Shown piece after piece: positions 1 through 7,190 of a stretch of DNA of 27,518 nt (positions are counted from its first letter, which is position 1; each line of letters starts with the position of its first letter). The translations under genes and the position numbers were made by a program. The notes below the pieces were generated by a model. That model saw only the letters and a program-made list of their open reading frames with translations. It did not search any database and was not told the DNA's origin. Source of the stretch: CAUZJO01 sp963580245 (lineage in GTDB: Bacteria; Sumerlaeota; Sumerlaeia; MVZB01); NCBI GenBank assembly GCA_963580245.1, contig CAUZJO010000061.1:1-27518 (forward strand), read 5' to 3'.

Positions 1-15
1 TCTTGCCGTCAGAGA

Positions 16-28
16 AGGAGGTGATCCA
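16..28 (+). promoter_or_regulatory. Very strong Shine-Dalgarno directly before an ATG at 28
   Basis: The 13 bases AAGGAGGTGATCC match the reverse complement of the usual bacterial 16S rRNA 3' end, and AGGAGG sits about five bases before ATG at 28. It marks a real translation start for the broken gene that follows. It is not a 16S gene end on the minus strand, because the flanking bases do not match 16S. Confidence 0.5.
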
Positions 29-499
29 TGGGGGTGAATGTTGAAATTTCCGGCCGTGAGAACTCAAAAGAGCTTCTTCGGCCAGAATCCATGGTCAAAT
101 CCCTTGCCTTTGGCCAGGCACGGTGGGCTGATCCACTCAAAGATTTTGAGGATCGAACGGTTTGGTTAGCGAAATGGGAAATGTCGGCTTTACGTGCTTT
201 CCTATGGTACTGTGACCGTGGCTCGGAGAATCCGAGGGCAACGCCGCTTTGACCATGAGTTGGTTGATTTTATCAAAGAAAATCAATTGCCTTATGTCGA
301 TCTCCTTGAGGCGCACCTGGCTGATTTCGCCACTCTCAATATGAGTCTTGAGGATTACCTCGAGCGCTATTGGATTAGTCATTACAACGCTGAGGGCAAC
401 TTTTTCACGGCATTTTCCCTCAAGGACAAGCTGGTGGAGATGCTGGAACCGAAACCGATTCCTTATACTGCTAATTCGTCGTTATCCGTTGTTCCTTAG
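28..499 (+). pseudogene. Broken gene: C-terminal part of an SGNH/GDSL-like hydrolase
   Basis: The frame opened by ATG 28 runs to a stop at 252. The recognisable part is in another frame, from about 170 to the stop at 499. It reads YVLSYGTVTVARRIRG, then RFDHELVDF, LPYVDLLEAH, WISHYNAEGNFF and ends LEPKPIPY plus a short tail. This resembles the C-terminal region of secreted SGNH-type hydrolases of planctomycete-like bacteria, in which an HYNxxGN motif supplies the late catalytic His. The N-terminal part with the catalytic Ser block is missing and the first 140 bases do not match the family clearly. The best reading is a truncated, frameshifted remnant. The family assignment is from memory and moderate. 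The stop overlaps the end of a transposase fragment on the other strand. Confidence 0.45.
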
Positions 500-579
500 C
501 TTTTTCTCTCGTCCTTGCTCTCCGGCGTCATCAGGCCCAGGCTCATGTGCGGCCGCTTGTGGTTGTAAATTACGAAGGC
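496..579 (-). pseudogene. C-terminal tail of an IS3/IS481-type transposase (integrase core)
   Basis: On the minus strand the last residues before a TAA read FVIYNHKRPHMSLGLMTPES. A YNxxRPHxSL motif followed by TPE is typical of the end of DDE integrase-core transposases of the IS3/IS481 type. Only about 28 residues survive. Upstream the frame runs into a G/C homopolymer hairpin and then into an unrelated IS5-type fragment, so this is debris from an old insertion. Confidence 0.5.
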
Positions 580-591
580 GTCGGCCGCCCC

Positions 592-625
592 GGCCCCCCG
601 GCCTTCCGCTCGGGAGGGGGGGGCC
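592..625. repeat. GC hairpin at the junction of two IS fragments
   Basis: GGCCCCCC at 592-599 is the inverted complement of GGGGGGCC at 618-625, an 8-bp stem. It lies between the IS3/IS481-like tail and the IS5-like tail and includes a run of eight G. It may be an old IS end or terminator. No T-tract follows on either strand. Confidence 0.35.
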
Positions 626-628
626 AAG

Positions 629-892
629 CTAGGCTCTGTCCAATAATAGTTCTTTGGCCCAAATCCGGATGAATCCGATGAGCACGAAGCAGCGAAAAGT
701 CTCCGCCAGTTTGTCGTATCGCGTGGCGACGCGGCGGTACTTCTTGAGTTTCCGATCAAGCGTTCCACGACGTTGCGTCTCTTGTACCGCTCCTTGTCAA
801 AGCCCTCGGCCTGCTCGGGATACGAGCCGTCGGGTTGTTTGCGATGGGGGATCAAGGGCGTGGAGCCGTGCTCGCGGATGGTTGAGCGTTAC
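629..892 (-). pseudogene. IS5-family transposase, C-terminal remnant with frameshift
   Basis: The minus strand starts with RSTIREHGSTPLIPHRK, passes FDKERYKRRNVVERLIG and, after a one-base shift near 749-756, continues KLKKYRRVATRYDKLAETF and IRIWAKELLLDRA before a TAG at 629-631. NVVERxxxxLKxxRRxATRYDK is the hallmark C-terminal DDE block of IS5-group (IS427/IS1031-like) transposases and includes the catalytic Glu. The N-terminal two-thirds with the first two Asp residues is gone; an in-frame TAA lies just upstream at about 893. The element is dead: truncated and frameshifted. The matching terminal repeat on the far side is not visible. Confidence 0.75.
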
Positions 893-1085
893 GCACACCC
901 GTCCTGACGCGCTTTTAGAGGTGAACGGGAGAGGTGCGTCCTTTCCCCGAGTTCGAGGGGAACCACCAGCCACCCAGGGTTTGCGGGTCCGATGGTCCTT
1001 GCGAGGCATATGACGTTTGGATAAACGACTTCGTCATTAGAATTCCGGCTCCATCGAGATCGCCTAGGGTCTTCTGGAGAGCCAC

Positions 1086-1247
1086 ATGTCCTCCTGGTTT
1101 GCGCTGTTCCTAACGATCATCTGGTTCGCCTGGGTCTCGTGTCTTGTCGCCGCCATTGAGCTGGAGGAATCGACATCAGAAGATGGATCCTTTCGTACTC
1201 TTGCCGATTTCACCAACAGACATTCGGAAGGTTTAGCGAGGACGTGA
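1086..1247 (+). CDS. Possible small membrane protein, 53 aa
   Basis: ATG 1086 is preceded by GGAGAG with about four bases spacing (ctggagagccac). The product begins MSSWFALFLTIIWFAWVSC, one hydrophobic segment of about 20 residues, then an acidic stretch (ELEESTSEDG) and a polar tail ending at TGA 1245-1247. This is what a single-pass small membrane protein looks like, but I recognise no family. It sits in a decayed region next to IS fragments, so it could also be the start of a truncated gene or chance. A shadow frame on the other strand is less convincing because it has no ribosome site. Confidence 0.3.
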   Translation: MSSWFALFLTIIWFAWVSCLVAAIELEESTSEDGSFRTLADFTNRHSEGLART

Positions 1248-1930
1248 GACTCAAGGAAGCTTGGGAGTTCGGACCGCATTTATTCCAGAAATTGAATTAA
1301 AGCGGGTTGTTGAGTAACACGGGCGACAATGATTCCGAACTCATAACACGAACATTCCGCCGAATCCAGCCAAAAGAGGTATATGGCAGTAGATGTGTCC
1401 TATCCGTAGCCTTCGCAATGCGGAGATCAGGAGTTCGGTCCTCCTCAGGTCCACCAACTGCATGCCATTGATTTTACGAGAAATATACACCACAACGCAG
1501 CATAGTCGGAATGTCCTTTTCCGAGTGTGTTAGGGTTGAATTCGGCCTCCGTTCCGGCAAAATCCTCGTAACTTCGATTGCCCTCTTCGCTGCCCTCTTC
1601 GCTGCCCTCGTCGTGCCGGAGGACGGGCCGAACCTGAGGCAGCATGCCCACGTTCCCTACGGGTCCAATATTGCAGTGCTACGAATCGCTCAAAATCGGC
1701 TTTTCTTGGCCGGACCCATATCAAGGGCCGGGTCAGGTTGAGATCGTGGATTCTGGGGCGTTTATCATGCTCTGTATCGGGGGGCCGCCCAAAATCCGGG
1801 CCGGGTGGTGCAGTCGTCAAGCAATCCCTGCCCCGTCACTCCCCAATGGGTCGCCAGGGTGTCGAACGTCGGCCCCGTCTTCCGTTTGCCTATGTCGACC
1901 CTCTGTGGCGATCCTTGGCCCATTTCACGC
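1248..1930. other. Gene-free stretch
   Basis: No frame on either strand shows recognisable protein character. Open frames here are short, arginine/proline-rich and mutually overlapping. The only structure seen is a 12-bp tandem duplication at 1580-1603. The stretch joins IS debris on the left to the tRNA-Gly terminator on the right and is most simply decayed accessory DNA. Confidence 0.5.
1580..1610. repeat. 12-bp tandem duplication with partial third copy
   Basis: The unit GCCCTCTTCGCT occurs at 1580-1591 and 1592-1603 and is followed by a partial copy, GCCCTCGTCG. It is a simple slippage-type duplication in noncoding DNA. Confidence 0.7.
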
Positions 1931-1970
1931 CAAAAAGAAAACCCCCGGCCAGGGTCAGCCCGGACCGGGG
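1931..1970 (-). terminator. Rho-independent terminator downstream of tRNA-Gly
   Basis: Read on the minus strand, CCCCGGTC (1970-1963) pairs with GGCCGGGG (1950-1943), an 8-bp stem with one G-T pair and a 12-base loop. It is followed directly by GTTTTCTTTTT. It lies about 125 bases downstream of the tRNA 3' end, and no other minus-strand gene lies between them. Confidence 0.7.
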
Positions 1971-2095
1971 AAGAGAATGTTTCCCGAATGTTTCCAGGAA
2001 CGGGGCCGGAATCGGGCCAGGACAGGGAAGGTATCGGGAATTTATGGCATCCCGTGATTTGCCACAGAATCCTTGATTCTATTGGGTCTTATGAA

Positions 2096-2170
2096 TGGAG
2101 CGCCTGACGGGAATCGAACCCGTATCATCGGATTGGAAGTCCGATGCACTAGCCGTTGTGCTACAGGCGC
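2096..2170 (-). tRNA. tRNA-Gly (anticodon TCC), CCA encoded
   Basis: On the minus strand the acceptor GCGCCTG (2170-2164) pairs with CAGGCGC (2106-2100). The D arm has a GCAC/GTGC stem. The anticodon arm is TCGGA, loop CTTCCAA, TCCGA, giving anticodon TCC, which reads GGA. A four-base variable region follows, then the T arm ACGGG, TTCGATT, CCCGT. The discriminator is T and CCA is encoded at 2098-2096. All four arms pair without mismatch. The gene stands alone, with its own promoter and terminator. Confidence 0.95.
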
Positions 2171-2188
2171 TTAAATCGGACGAGTTTA

Positions 2189-2216
2189 AGCATACCAGTC
2201 CTCGGATGTACGTCAA
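2189..2216 (-). promoter_or_regulatory. Sigma70-like promoter for tRNA-Gly
   Basis: On the minus strand TTGACG (2216-2211) is separated by 16 bases from TATGCT (2194-2189). A start about seven bases further would give a leader of roughly 12 bases before the mature tRNA 5' end at 2170. Spacing and position fit a stable-RNA promoter. Confidence 0.6.
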
Positions 2217-2435
2217 GCCATGTCGGATTCGTCTGGTTTCGTATCGGGTGAGACTTGATATTTGTGGTTGAAGTGGTTTCTCGGAGCCGTGACAATACGC
2301 AGGTGAGACTCCTTCCTCTTGCCTTCGGCGAGCATGACACGCGCGCCGGTGCTGGCATGGATTTCAGCGGTGGTGATCCGCGTTGGGTCGGGAGGGTCCA
2401 CGGTTTTGCTTCTCGGGCGCCGAAGGCGGTCGTTC

Positions 2436-3773
2436 ATGAATAATGGTGTCATCGTTGTCCTCTTGCTTGCCCTCCCGGCGCTGGTTGCGTCGGCCGGCGA
2501 GCAGACGCTGGACCCGCGCGACCAGTGGCCGCAGTGGCGAGGACCGCTGGGTTCGGGCGTCGCCCCCAACGCGAGCCCGCCGGTGCAATGGAGCGAGGAC
2601 GAGAACGTGCGCTGGAAAGCACCGATCCCCGGCTTGGGGCACTCGACGCCCATCGTCTGGGGCGACCTCGTTTTCCTGACCACCGCCATTGCTTACGGAG
2701 AAGAGTTGGACCCCCAAAGCGGGCCCGCCCATGGCGCGCACGACAACTTCGCGTCGCTGCACCATCAGGAATTCGTGGTCCTCGCGGTGGACGCCCGTGA
2801 CGGCGAGATCGTGTGGCGCAAGACCGTACGCAGCGAGCAACCCCAAGAGGGCACGCATGTAACTGGAAGCTGGGCCTCTAATTCCCCGGTCACCGACGGC
2901 GAGCATCTGTTCGCGTTCTTCGGCTCGGGCGGCCTCTACTGTTTTGATCTCAACGGGGAACTGCTGTGGAAGAAGGATTTCGGCGATATGGAGTCCAAGC
3001 ACGGCCACGGCGAGGGCAGCTCACCCGCGCTCCACGGCGAGACCCTGATCATCAATTGGGACCACGAAGGCGAGTCATTCGTCGTGGCACTCGATAAGCG
3101 CACCGGTGACGAGCGGTGGAAGGTCGAGCGCGATGAGGGGACGTCATGGTCCACGCCGCTGGTGGTGGAACACGACGGCAAGCCGCAGGTGATTGTCAAC
3201 GCGACCCATCGCGTGCGCGGCTACGATCTGGCCACCGGCGAGGTCGTCTGGGAATGCGGCGGCATGTCGGGCAACGTGGTCGCCTCGCCGGTGGCGGCCG
3301 ACGACTTGGTTTACGTCACCAGCAGCTATGAGAAGCAGGCGATGATGGCCATCCGCCTGGCGGCGGCCAAGGACGACATCACCGCTACGGACGCCGTCGC
3401 GTGGACGCGCGGCTACCAGACGCCGTACGTGCCCTCGCCCCTGCTCTATGGCGACATGCTGTATTTCATCCGGCACCTTCAGGGCTATCTGAGCTGCGTG
3501 GAGGCGAAGACCGGAAAGACGCATTACGGCTCTCAGCGCCTGCCCGGCGTGAGGCGCGTGTATGCCTCGCCGCTGGGCACCGCGGACCGTGTCTACGTCG
3601 TCGGACGCGCAGGAGTCACGTACGTCATCAGGCATGGCGCGGCTCTCGAGGTCCTGGCGCGCAACGTCCTTGACGACACCTTCTCGGCCTCGCCCGCGGC
3701 GGTCGGCGCTAAGCTCTACCTGCGCGGGGAGCGGCATCTGTATTGCATTGCGGAGAGCGGCGCCGAGGAGTGA
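2436..3773 (+). CDS. Exported PQQ-like beta-propeller repeat protein
   Basis: 445 residues from ATG 2436. The N-terminus is a signal peptide: hydrophobic VIVVLLLALPALV, then a signal peptidase I-like ASA-GE site. The mature part opens with DQWPQWRGPLGSGVAP, the typical first blade of planctomycete-type PQQ-like outer proteins, and continues with repeated blades such as VVALDKRTGDERW, VRGYDLATGEVVWE and LSCVEAKTGKTHY. The repeated aromatic or acidic D...TGE..W pattern is that of WD/PQQ (quinoprotein dehydrogenase-like) propellers. These proteins are commonly periplasmic; the substrate is unknown and most lack dehydrogenase activity. I chose ATG 2436 over an earlier in-frame codon at 2319 because it starts the signal peptide exactly and has AAGG about eight bases upstream. 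It stands alone between the tRNA and a palindrome cluster. Confidence 0.88.
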   Translation: MNNGVIVVLLLALPALVASAGEQTLDPRDQWPQWRGPLGSGVAPNASPPVQWSEDENVRWKAPIPGLGHSTPIVWGDLVFLTTAIAYGEELDPQSGPAHGAHDNFASLHHQEFVVLAVDARDGEIVWRKTVRSEQPQEGTHVTGSWASNSPVTDGEHLFAFFGSGGLYCFDLNGELLWKKDFGDMESKHGHGEGSSPALHGETLIINWDHEGESFVVALDKRTGDERWKVERDEGTSWSTPLVVEHDGKPQVIVNATHRVRGYDLATGEVVWECGGMSGNVVASPVAADDLVYVTSSYEKQAMMAIRLAAAKDDITATDAVAWTRGYQTPYVPSPLLYGDMLYFIRHLQGYLSCVEAKTGKTHYGSQRLPGVRRVYASPLGTADRVYVVGRAGVTYVIRHGAALEVLARNVLDDTFSASPAAVGAKLYLRGERHLYCIAESGAEE

Positions 3774-3867
3774 CGTAATAGTGACTTGATTCAGACGCGA
3801 ACGGAGACCGAGCGGCGAGTGGATGGAGATTCACGCGCTTAGGGGAACCTCTAAAATTCCGGTTTGC

Positions 3868-3955
3868 AGTCGTCCCTACGGGCCTCCAATCCGTTATCTG
3901 TTTGATTTCCCGCCACTTGCGTGGCGGGCTGAAAACAATCGTCCCTGCCGGGACT
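3868..3955. repeat. REP-like palindrome cluster
   Basis: Three small inverted repeats follow one another: CCC-TAC-GGG near 3874-3882, a perfect 8-bp stem CCCGCCAC/GTGGCGGG with loop TTGC at 3909-3928, and GTCCC-TGCC-GGGAC at 3941-3954. The outer two share CGTCCCT. No T-tract follows, so this is not a typical terminator. The arrangement resembles REP/BIME-type dispersed elements found between genes. It is the main content of the gap between the propeller gene and rpsI. Confidence 0.5.
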
Positions 3956-4065
3956 GAACATTTGGAGGCGCTTTTAAGTCAGAGCGGACGGGATGAGGGC
4001 TTGTTCTCCCGCTCGACACATCAGACGGTAAGGATCGCGTAAATTCGGAAAATCCCCTGCAAGTC

Positions 4066-4455
4066 CTAGCGTTTCGAGAACTGGACGGCCTTGCGGGCTT
4101 TGTGAAGGCCGTATTTCTTGCGTTCTTTCTCGCGGGCGTCGCGGGTGAGGAATCCCAGCGACTTGAGGGCGGGCCGATAGGCCGGGTTGGCGTTGATCAG
4201 GGCGCGGGCGATGCCGTGGCGGATCGCATCGGCCTGGCCGCGCGTGCCGCCTCCGTAAACGTTGACCAGCACATCATACTTGCTGATTGAATGGGTCTCG
4301 CGCAGGGGGGCGCGGACGATGTCCTCGACGAACGGGCGCCTGGCGAAGTAAAGCTCGGGCGTCTTGCCGTTGATCGTCATTTTTCCGCGGCCGGGCCGCA
4401 GGTAGATGCGCGCCACCGAGGTTTTGCGCCGTCCGGTCCCCAAATATTGCTCCAT
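4066..4455 (-). CDS. rpsI: 30S ribosomal protein S9
   Basis: 129 residues, the normal length. It begins MEQYLGTGRRKTSVARIYL, the conserved S9 N-terminus, and has GGGTRGQADAIRHGIARAL in the middle. It ends with a basic tail (KARKAVQFSKR) that reaches the P-site tRNA in the ribosome. GAGGTAGGAAC lies directly before ATG 4455. It lies 58 bases after rplM on the same strand, the near-universal L13-S9 operon, and is probably cotranscribed from the promoter at 5083-5111. Confidence 0.98.
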   Translation of the reverse strand: MEQYLGTGRRKTSVARIYLRPGRGKMTINGKTPELYFARRPFVEDIVRAPLRETHSISKYDVLVNVYGGGTRGQADAIRHGIARALINANPAYRPALKSLGFLTRDAREKERKKYGLHKARKAVQFSKR

Positions 4456-4513
4456 GTTCCTACCTCAGTTCCTCTTCCATCATTCATGAACCCGCCCGTT
4501 CTCCGGGTCGTCC

Positions 4514-4963
4514 TTAAGTGGCCTTGACCGTCCGTTCGGGCAGCGGCTGCGGTTTCTGAGCCTGGTGGTTGTGGTCCTCGCGGGCGTAGAGACGCAGCCG
4601 GCGCATCGTATCGTGGCCGAGCCGCGTCTTGGGCAGCATGCCCCAGACGGCCTTGCGCACCAATTCGCCGGGTTTGCGCTCATTGAGCTCCCGGGCCGTC
4701 AGCGACCGCAGGCCCCCGACCCAGCCCGAGTGCCAGTAGTAACGCTTGGTCTCCATCTTGTTGGCGCCCAGGCGCACTTTGTCGGCGTTGAGGACGATCA
4801 CGTGGGTCCTCATGTTGACGTGGGGCGTAAAGTCGGGCAGATGTTTGCCGCGCAGGACGTAGGCGATCTCCGAGGCCAAACGCCCCAAGATCCTGTCCTT
4901 GGCGTCAATCACGTACCAGCGCTCCGCCAGCGCCTCTTTCCTTGCCGAGGGCGTGTAACCCAT
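4514..4963 (-). CDS. rplM: 50S ribosomal protein L13
   Basis: 149 residues, the usual length. Conserved L13 segments are WYVIDAKDRILGRLASEIA, LRGKHLPDFTPHV, the Y-Y-W-H-S-G segment and WGMLPKTRLG. It is an early-assembling 23S rRNA binder. GGAGAG precedes ATG 4963 by about ten bases. It is the first gene of the rplM-rpsI pair; a -35/-10 pair lies about 120 bases upstream, just past the end of the REC-PP2C gene. Confidence 0.98.
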   Translation of the reverse strand: MGYTPSARKEALAERWYVIDAKDRILGRLASEIAYVLRGKHLPDFTPHVNMRTHVIVLNADKVRLGANKMETKRYYWHSGWVGGLRSLTARELNERKPGELVRKAVWGMLPKTRLGHDTMRRLRLYAREDHNHQAQKPQPLPERTVKAT

Positions 4964-5082
4964 GATTAAGCTTCTCTCCGCGTGATGCGGTCCGTTTCAG
5001 GGCCGCTCATTCCTAACCCGGGGACGTTCCGAGACTCGGTGAGCATGCACCGGGCCAATGTCCAGCCCACGTCAAGCCTACC

Positions 5083-5111
5083 CTTGTACCTGGGCTCCGG
5101 GGGGATGTCAA
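5083..5111 (-). promoter_or_regulatory. Sigma70-like promoter for rplM-rpsI
   Basis: On the minus strand a perfect TTGACA (5111-5106) is followed after 17 bases by TACAAG (5088-5083), four of six bases matching the -10 consensus. It would give a leader of about 110 bases before the rplM ATG. It begins right after the stop codon of the upstream REC-PP2C gene, so ribosomal protein transcription can be separate from the signalling genes. Confidence 0.5.
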
Positions 5112-5118
5112 CGGTCAA

Positions 5119-6335
5119 TTAATCGCGGGAGAGGGTCAGGAGCGAGAGGTCGTCTTCCATCGGCCGGCCGTCGCAGAATTCGTTCATGTCCATCAGCATG
5201 GTGTTGATCAGCCTCTGAGGCGATGCCTCGGTGTTGCGGCCGACACAATCGGCGATCCGCTCCGGTCCGAACTGCTCATCCTGGGGGTTGAACGCCTCGG
5301 AGAGGCCGTCGGTGTAGAGGATGAGCGCCTGGTTGGGTTCAAGGCGCAGCTGATGGTTCTCGTACGGCAGGTCCGGGGCGAACAATTTGATCGGAAAACC
5401 GTCGCAGTTGTCGATAAACCGGCCCGACCCGTCCGCTCGATTGAGGAGGTAGGGCGGATTATGGCCGGCTGAACTGTAGGTCATCTCCCCGGTATCAGGA
5501 TTCAGGATGGCGTAGAACACGGTGCAGTACTGGTTGGTGGGCAGATGCTCGAAGAGCAGGTTGTTGAGCCGATAGAGGATGGCCGCGGGGTCGCTGGCCC
5601 GGTCCTTCTCGAGGTGCAGCAGCATGTGGGTCATCGCCATGGCCACCATCACGGGGGTCCCGTGACCGCTGATGTCGCCGATGATGACGCCCAGCCGGCC
5701 GTCGTTGCGCTGGAGGACCTCGTAGAAGTCCCCGCTGCACTCGGTCGACGGTTGATAATGGGCCGCGAAACGGTAGCCTTCGACCTCGGGCAAGATTTGG
5801 GGCAGCAGGTTGCGCTGAATCTGGCTGCTCGCCTGCAACTCGCCGTTAAGCCGCCGCATCACGCCTTCGAGTTGTATGTTCTTTTCGGAGATCTCCTGGC
5901 GCAGGCGGATGATCCGTTCGGCCGCGCGCAGCCGCGCCTTCAGCTCGTCCGGATCGCAGGGCTTGACGAGGTACTCGTCGGCGCCGGTGTCCAGCGTCGA
6001 GACCTTGTCCTCGTTTTTGTCCTTGGCGGTCAGGATGATTAAATAAATCTCGAGGCCGCCCGGTTGCTCGCGGACGCGCGCGCACAGCTCCACGCCGTCC
6101 ATCTCCGGCATCATCCAGTCCGAGAGGATCAATTCGGGCTGGAAGGACTCGAGCTGCTCGAAGCCCTCGAGTCCGTTGGTCGCCGTGGCGACCGTGTAGC
6201 CGGACTTGGTCAGCCGTTTTGGAGGATCGTGAGGGTGAATGGATCGTCCTCGACCACAAGCACGCGCATGGGGGTGACGGCGTAGTCCTTCCCGTTCCGG
6301 GCCGTTTCAGGGTTGTTTTCAAGCATGGACGGCAT
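5119..6335 (-). pseudogene. Response regulator with PP2C (RsbU/SpoIIE-type) output; one-base frameshift
   Basis: If one base is restored, the product is about 405 residues. The N-terminal REC domain begins MRVLVVEDDPFTLTILQ (acidic pair DD). It continues after the break with LILSDWMMPEMDG (phosphoacceptor Asp), IILTAKDKNEDKV and EYLVKPCDPDEL (Lys). A helical linker (IIRLRQEISEKNIQLEG) leads to a PP2C-family phosphatase with metal-binding Asp motifs ECSGDFYE, IIGDISGHGTPV, LYTDGLSEA and MEDDLSLLTL. Such proteins dephosphorylate anti-anti-sigma partners under control of REC phosphorylation. The frame breaks near 6216-6220, where a run of four A would need five (CAA AA CGG). Everything else is intact, so this may be a sequencing error rather than decay. 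ATG 6335 has AGGGGAAG just upstream. The REC-only gene lies 125 bases upstream on the same strand. Confidence 0.85.
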
Positions 6336-6460
6336 CTAGGCTTCCCCTTTCGATGCACCAGTGGAGTCGAGCTGCGCCATATTCTTTATCGGCTTGCACG
6401 GGCACGACATAAACCCACATGGCTCCCAAGCGGGGCTGATCCGACGAAAACCTCGGATGA

Positions 6461-6903
6461 TCAGGCCTGGGTGGACGGATGGGCCTCGCTGTCTTGAGTC
6501 ATCTTCCGGCACTTTTCCAGTGTCCCGGCCACCAATTCGCAAAACGCGTTGTGATCAACGACGGGCTTGACCAGGTAGTCATCCGCCCCGCTCTGGGCAA
6601 GGAAGTCTTCACGGTCGCCGCGCATCGCATGGGCAGTGGCCAAGATGACCGGAATGTGACGGATGGCGGGGTCCTGCTTGATCGCGCGGGTCAGGTCCAA
6701 GCCATCCACGGGCTCGCCGTCCAGCGTGGTGTCGGAGAGGGAGACATCCATCACGACCAGGTCCACGTCGCCTCCGCGGACCAGGGACAACCCCTCAGCG
6801 GCGTCCTCGGTGATCGTGGTTCGATGCCCCCCATACGGGTCAGGACCCTCTCGAACACGAGTGAATTCATCTTATCGTCTTCGACAACAAGAATGTGCGC
6901 CAT
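6461..6903 (-). pseudogene. Single-domain response regulator (REC); one-base frameshift
   Basis: About 147 residues once the frame is repaired. It starts MAHILVVEDDKMNSLVFERV (acidic pair), has VDLVVMDVSLSD (phosphoacceptor Asp), HIPVILATAHAM (Thr/Ala switch) and DDYLVKPVVDH (Lys), then a short tail with no output domain. It is therefore a CheY/DivK-like receiver that would pass phosphate or bind a partner. Near 6826-6832 the sequence ATGGGGGGCAT needs one more G to join GG to HRTTITEDAAEGLSLV. ATG 6903 has GGAGAG six bases upstream. It lies just before the REC-PP2C gene, which suggests one pathway. Both genes share the same kind of homopolymer defect. Confidence 0.82.
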
Positions 6904-7190
6904 GAGCACTCTCCATCGGGTAAATCGGTGTAAACATTCTTCCCCAATGCTTGTTGGCAAGCACTCCGCCGGTGACGGACTCCAGCGGTCCCCCGCGCGT
7001 CCTTTCCCCCCGGTCCGGATTCGCGGTTCGACGGAGTGTTCTGTTGAACCTATCGGAAAAACCGGCGGAGTGATTAACGGTTATGCGCGAGGCGACAGGC
7101 GGTTTTTTGGGGTTCGAGCATTTTAGGACGCGAGGGACGGGTTTCGGGACGCTCGAATCTGCTTTTAAGAGGCTCGATCGCTTGTCTGGA
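6904..7190. other. Gap between metallophosphoesterase and REC genes
   Basis: No convincing gene on either strand. It probably holds the 3' end of the metallophosphoesterase transcript and the promoter of the receiver gene, but I see no clean terminator or -35/-10 pair. Confidence 0.4.

Noticed and set aside
16..28. 3' end of a 16S rRNA gene on the minus strand
   Set aside because: The 13 bases match the 16S end, but the bases next to them do not match 16S. It is a strong Shine-Dalgarno.
893..1010. N-terminal part of the IS5-type transposase
   Set aside because: An in-frame TAA interrupts and no similarity to the IS5 core is visible beyond it.
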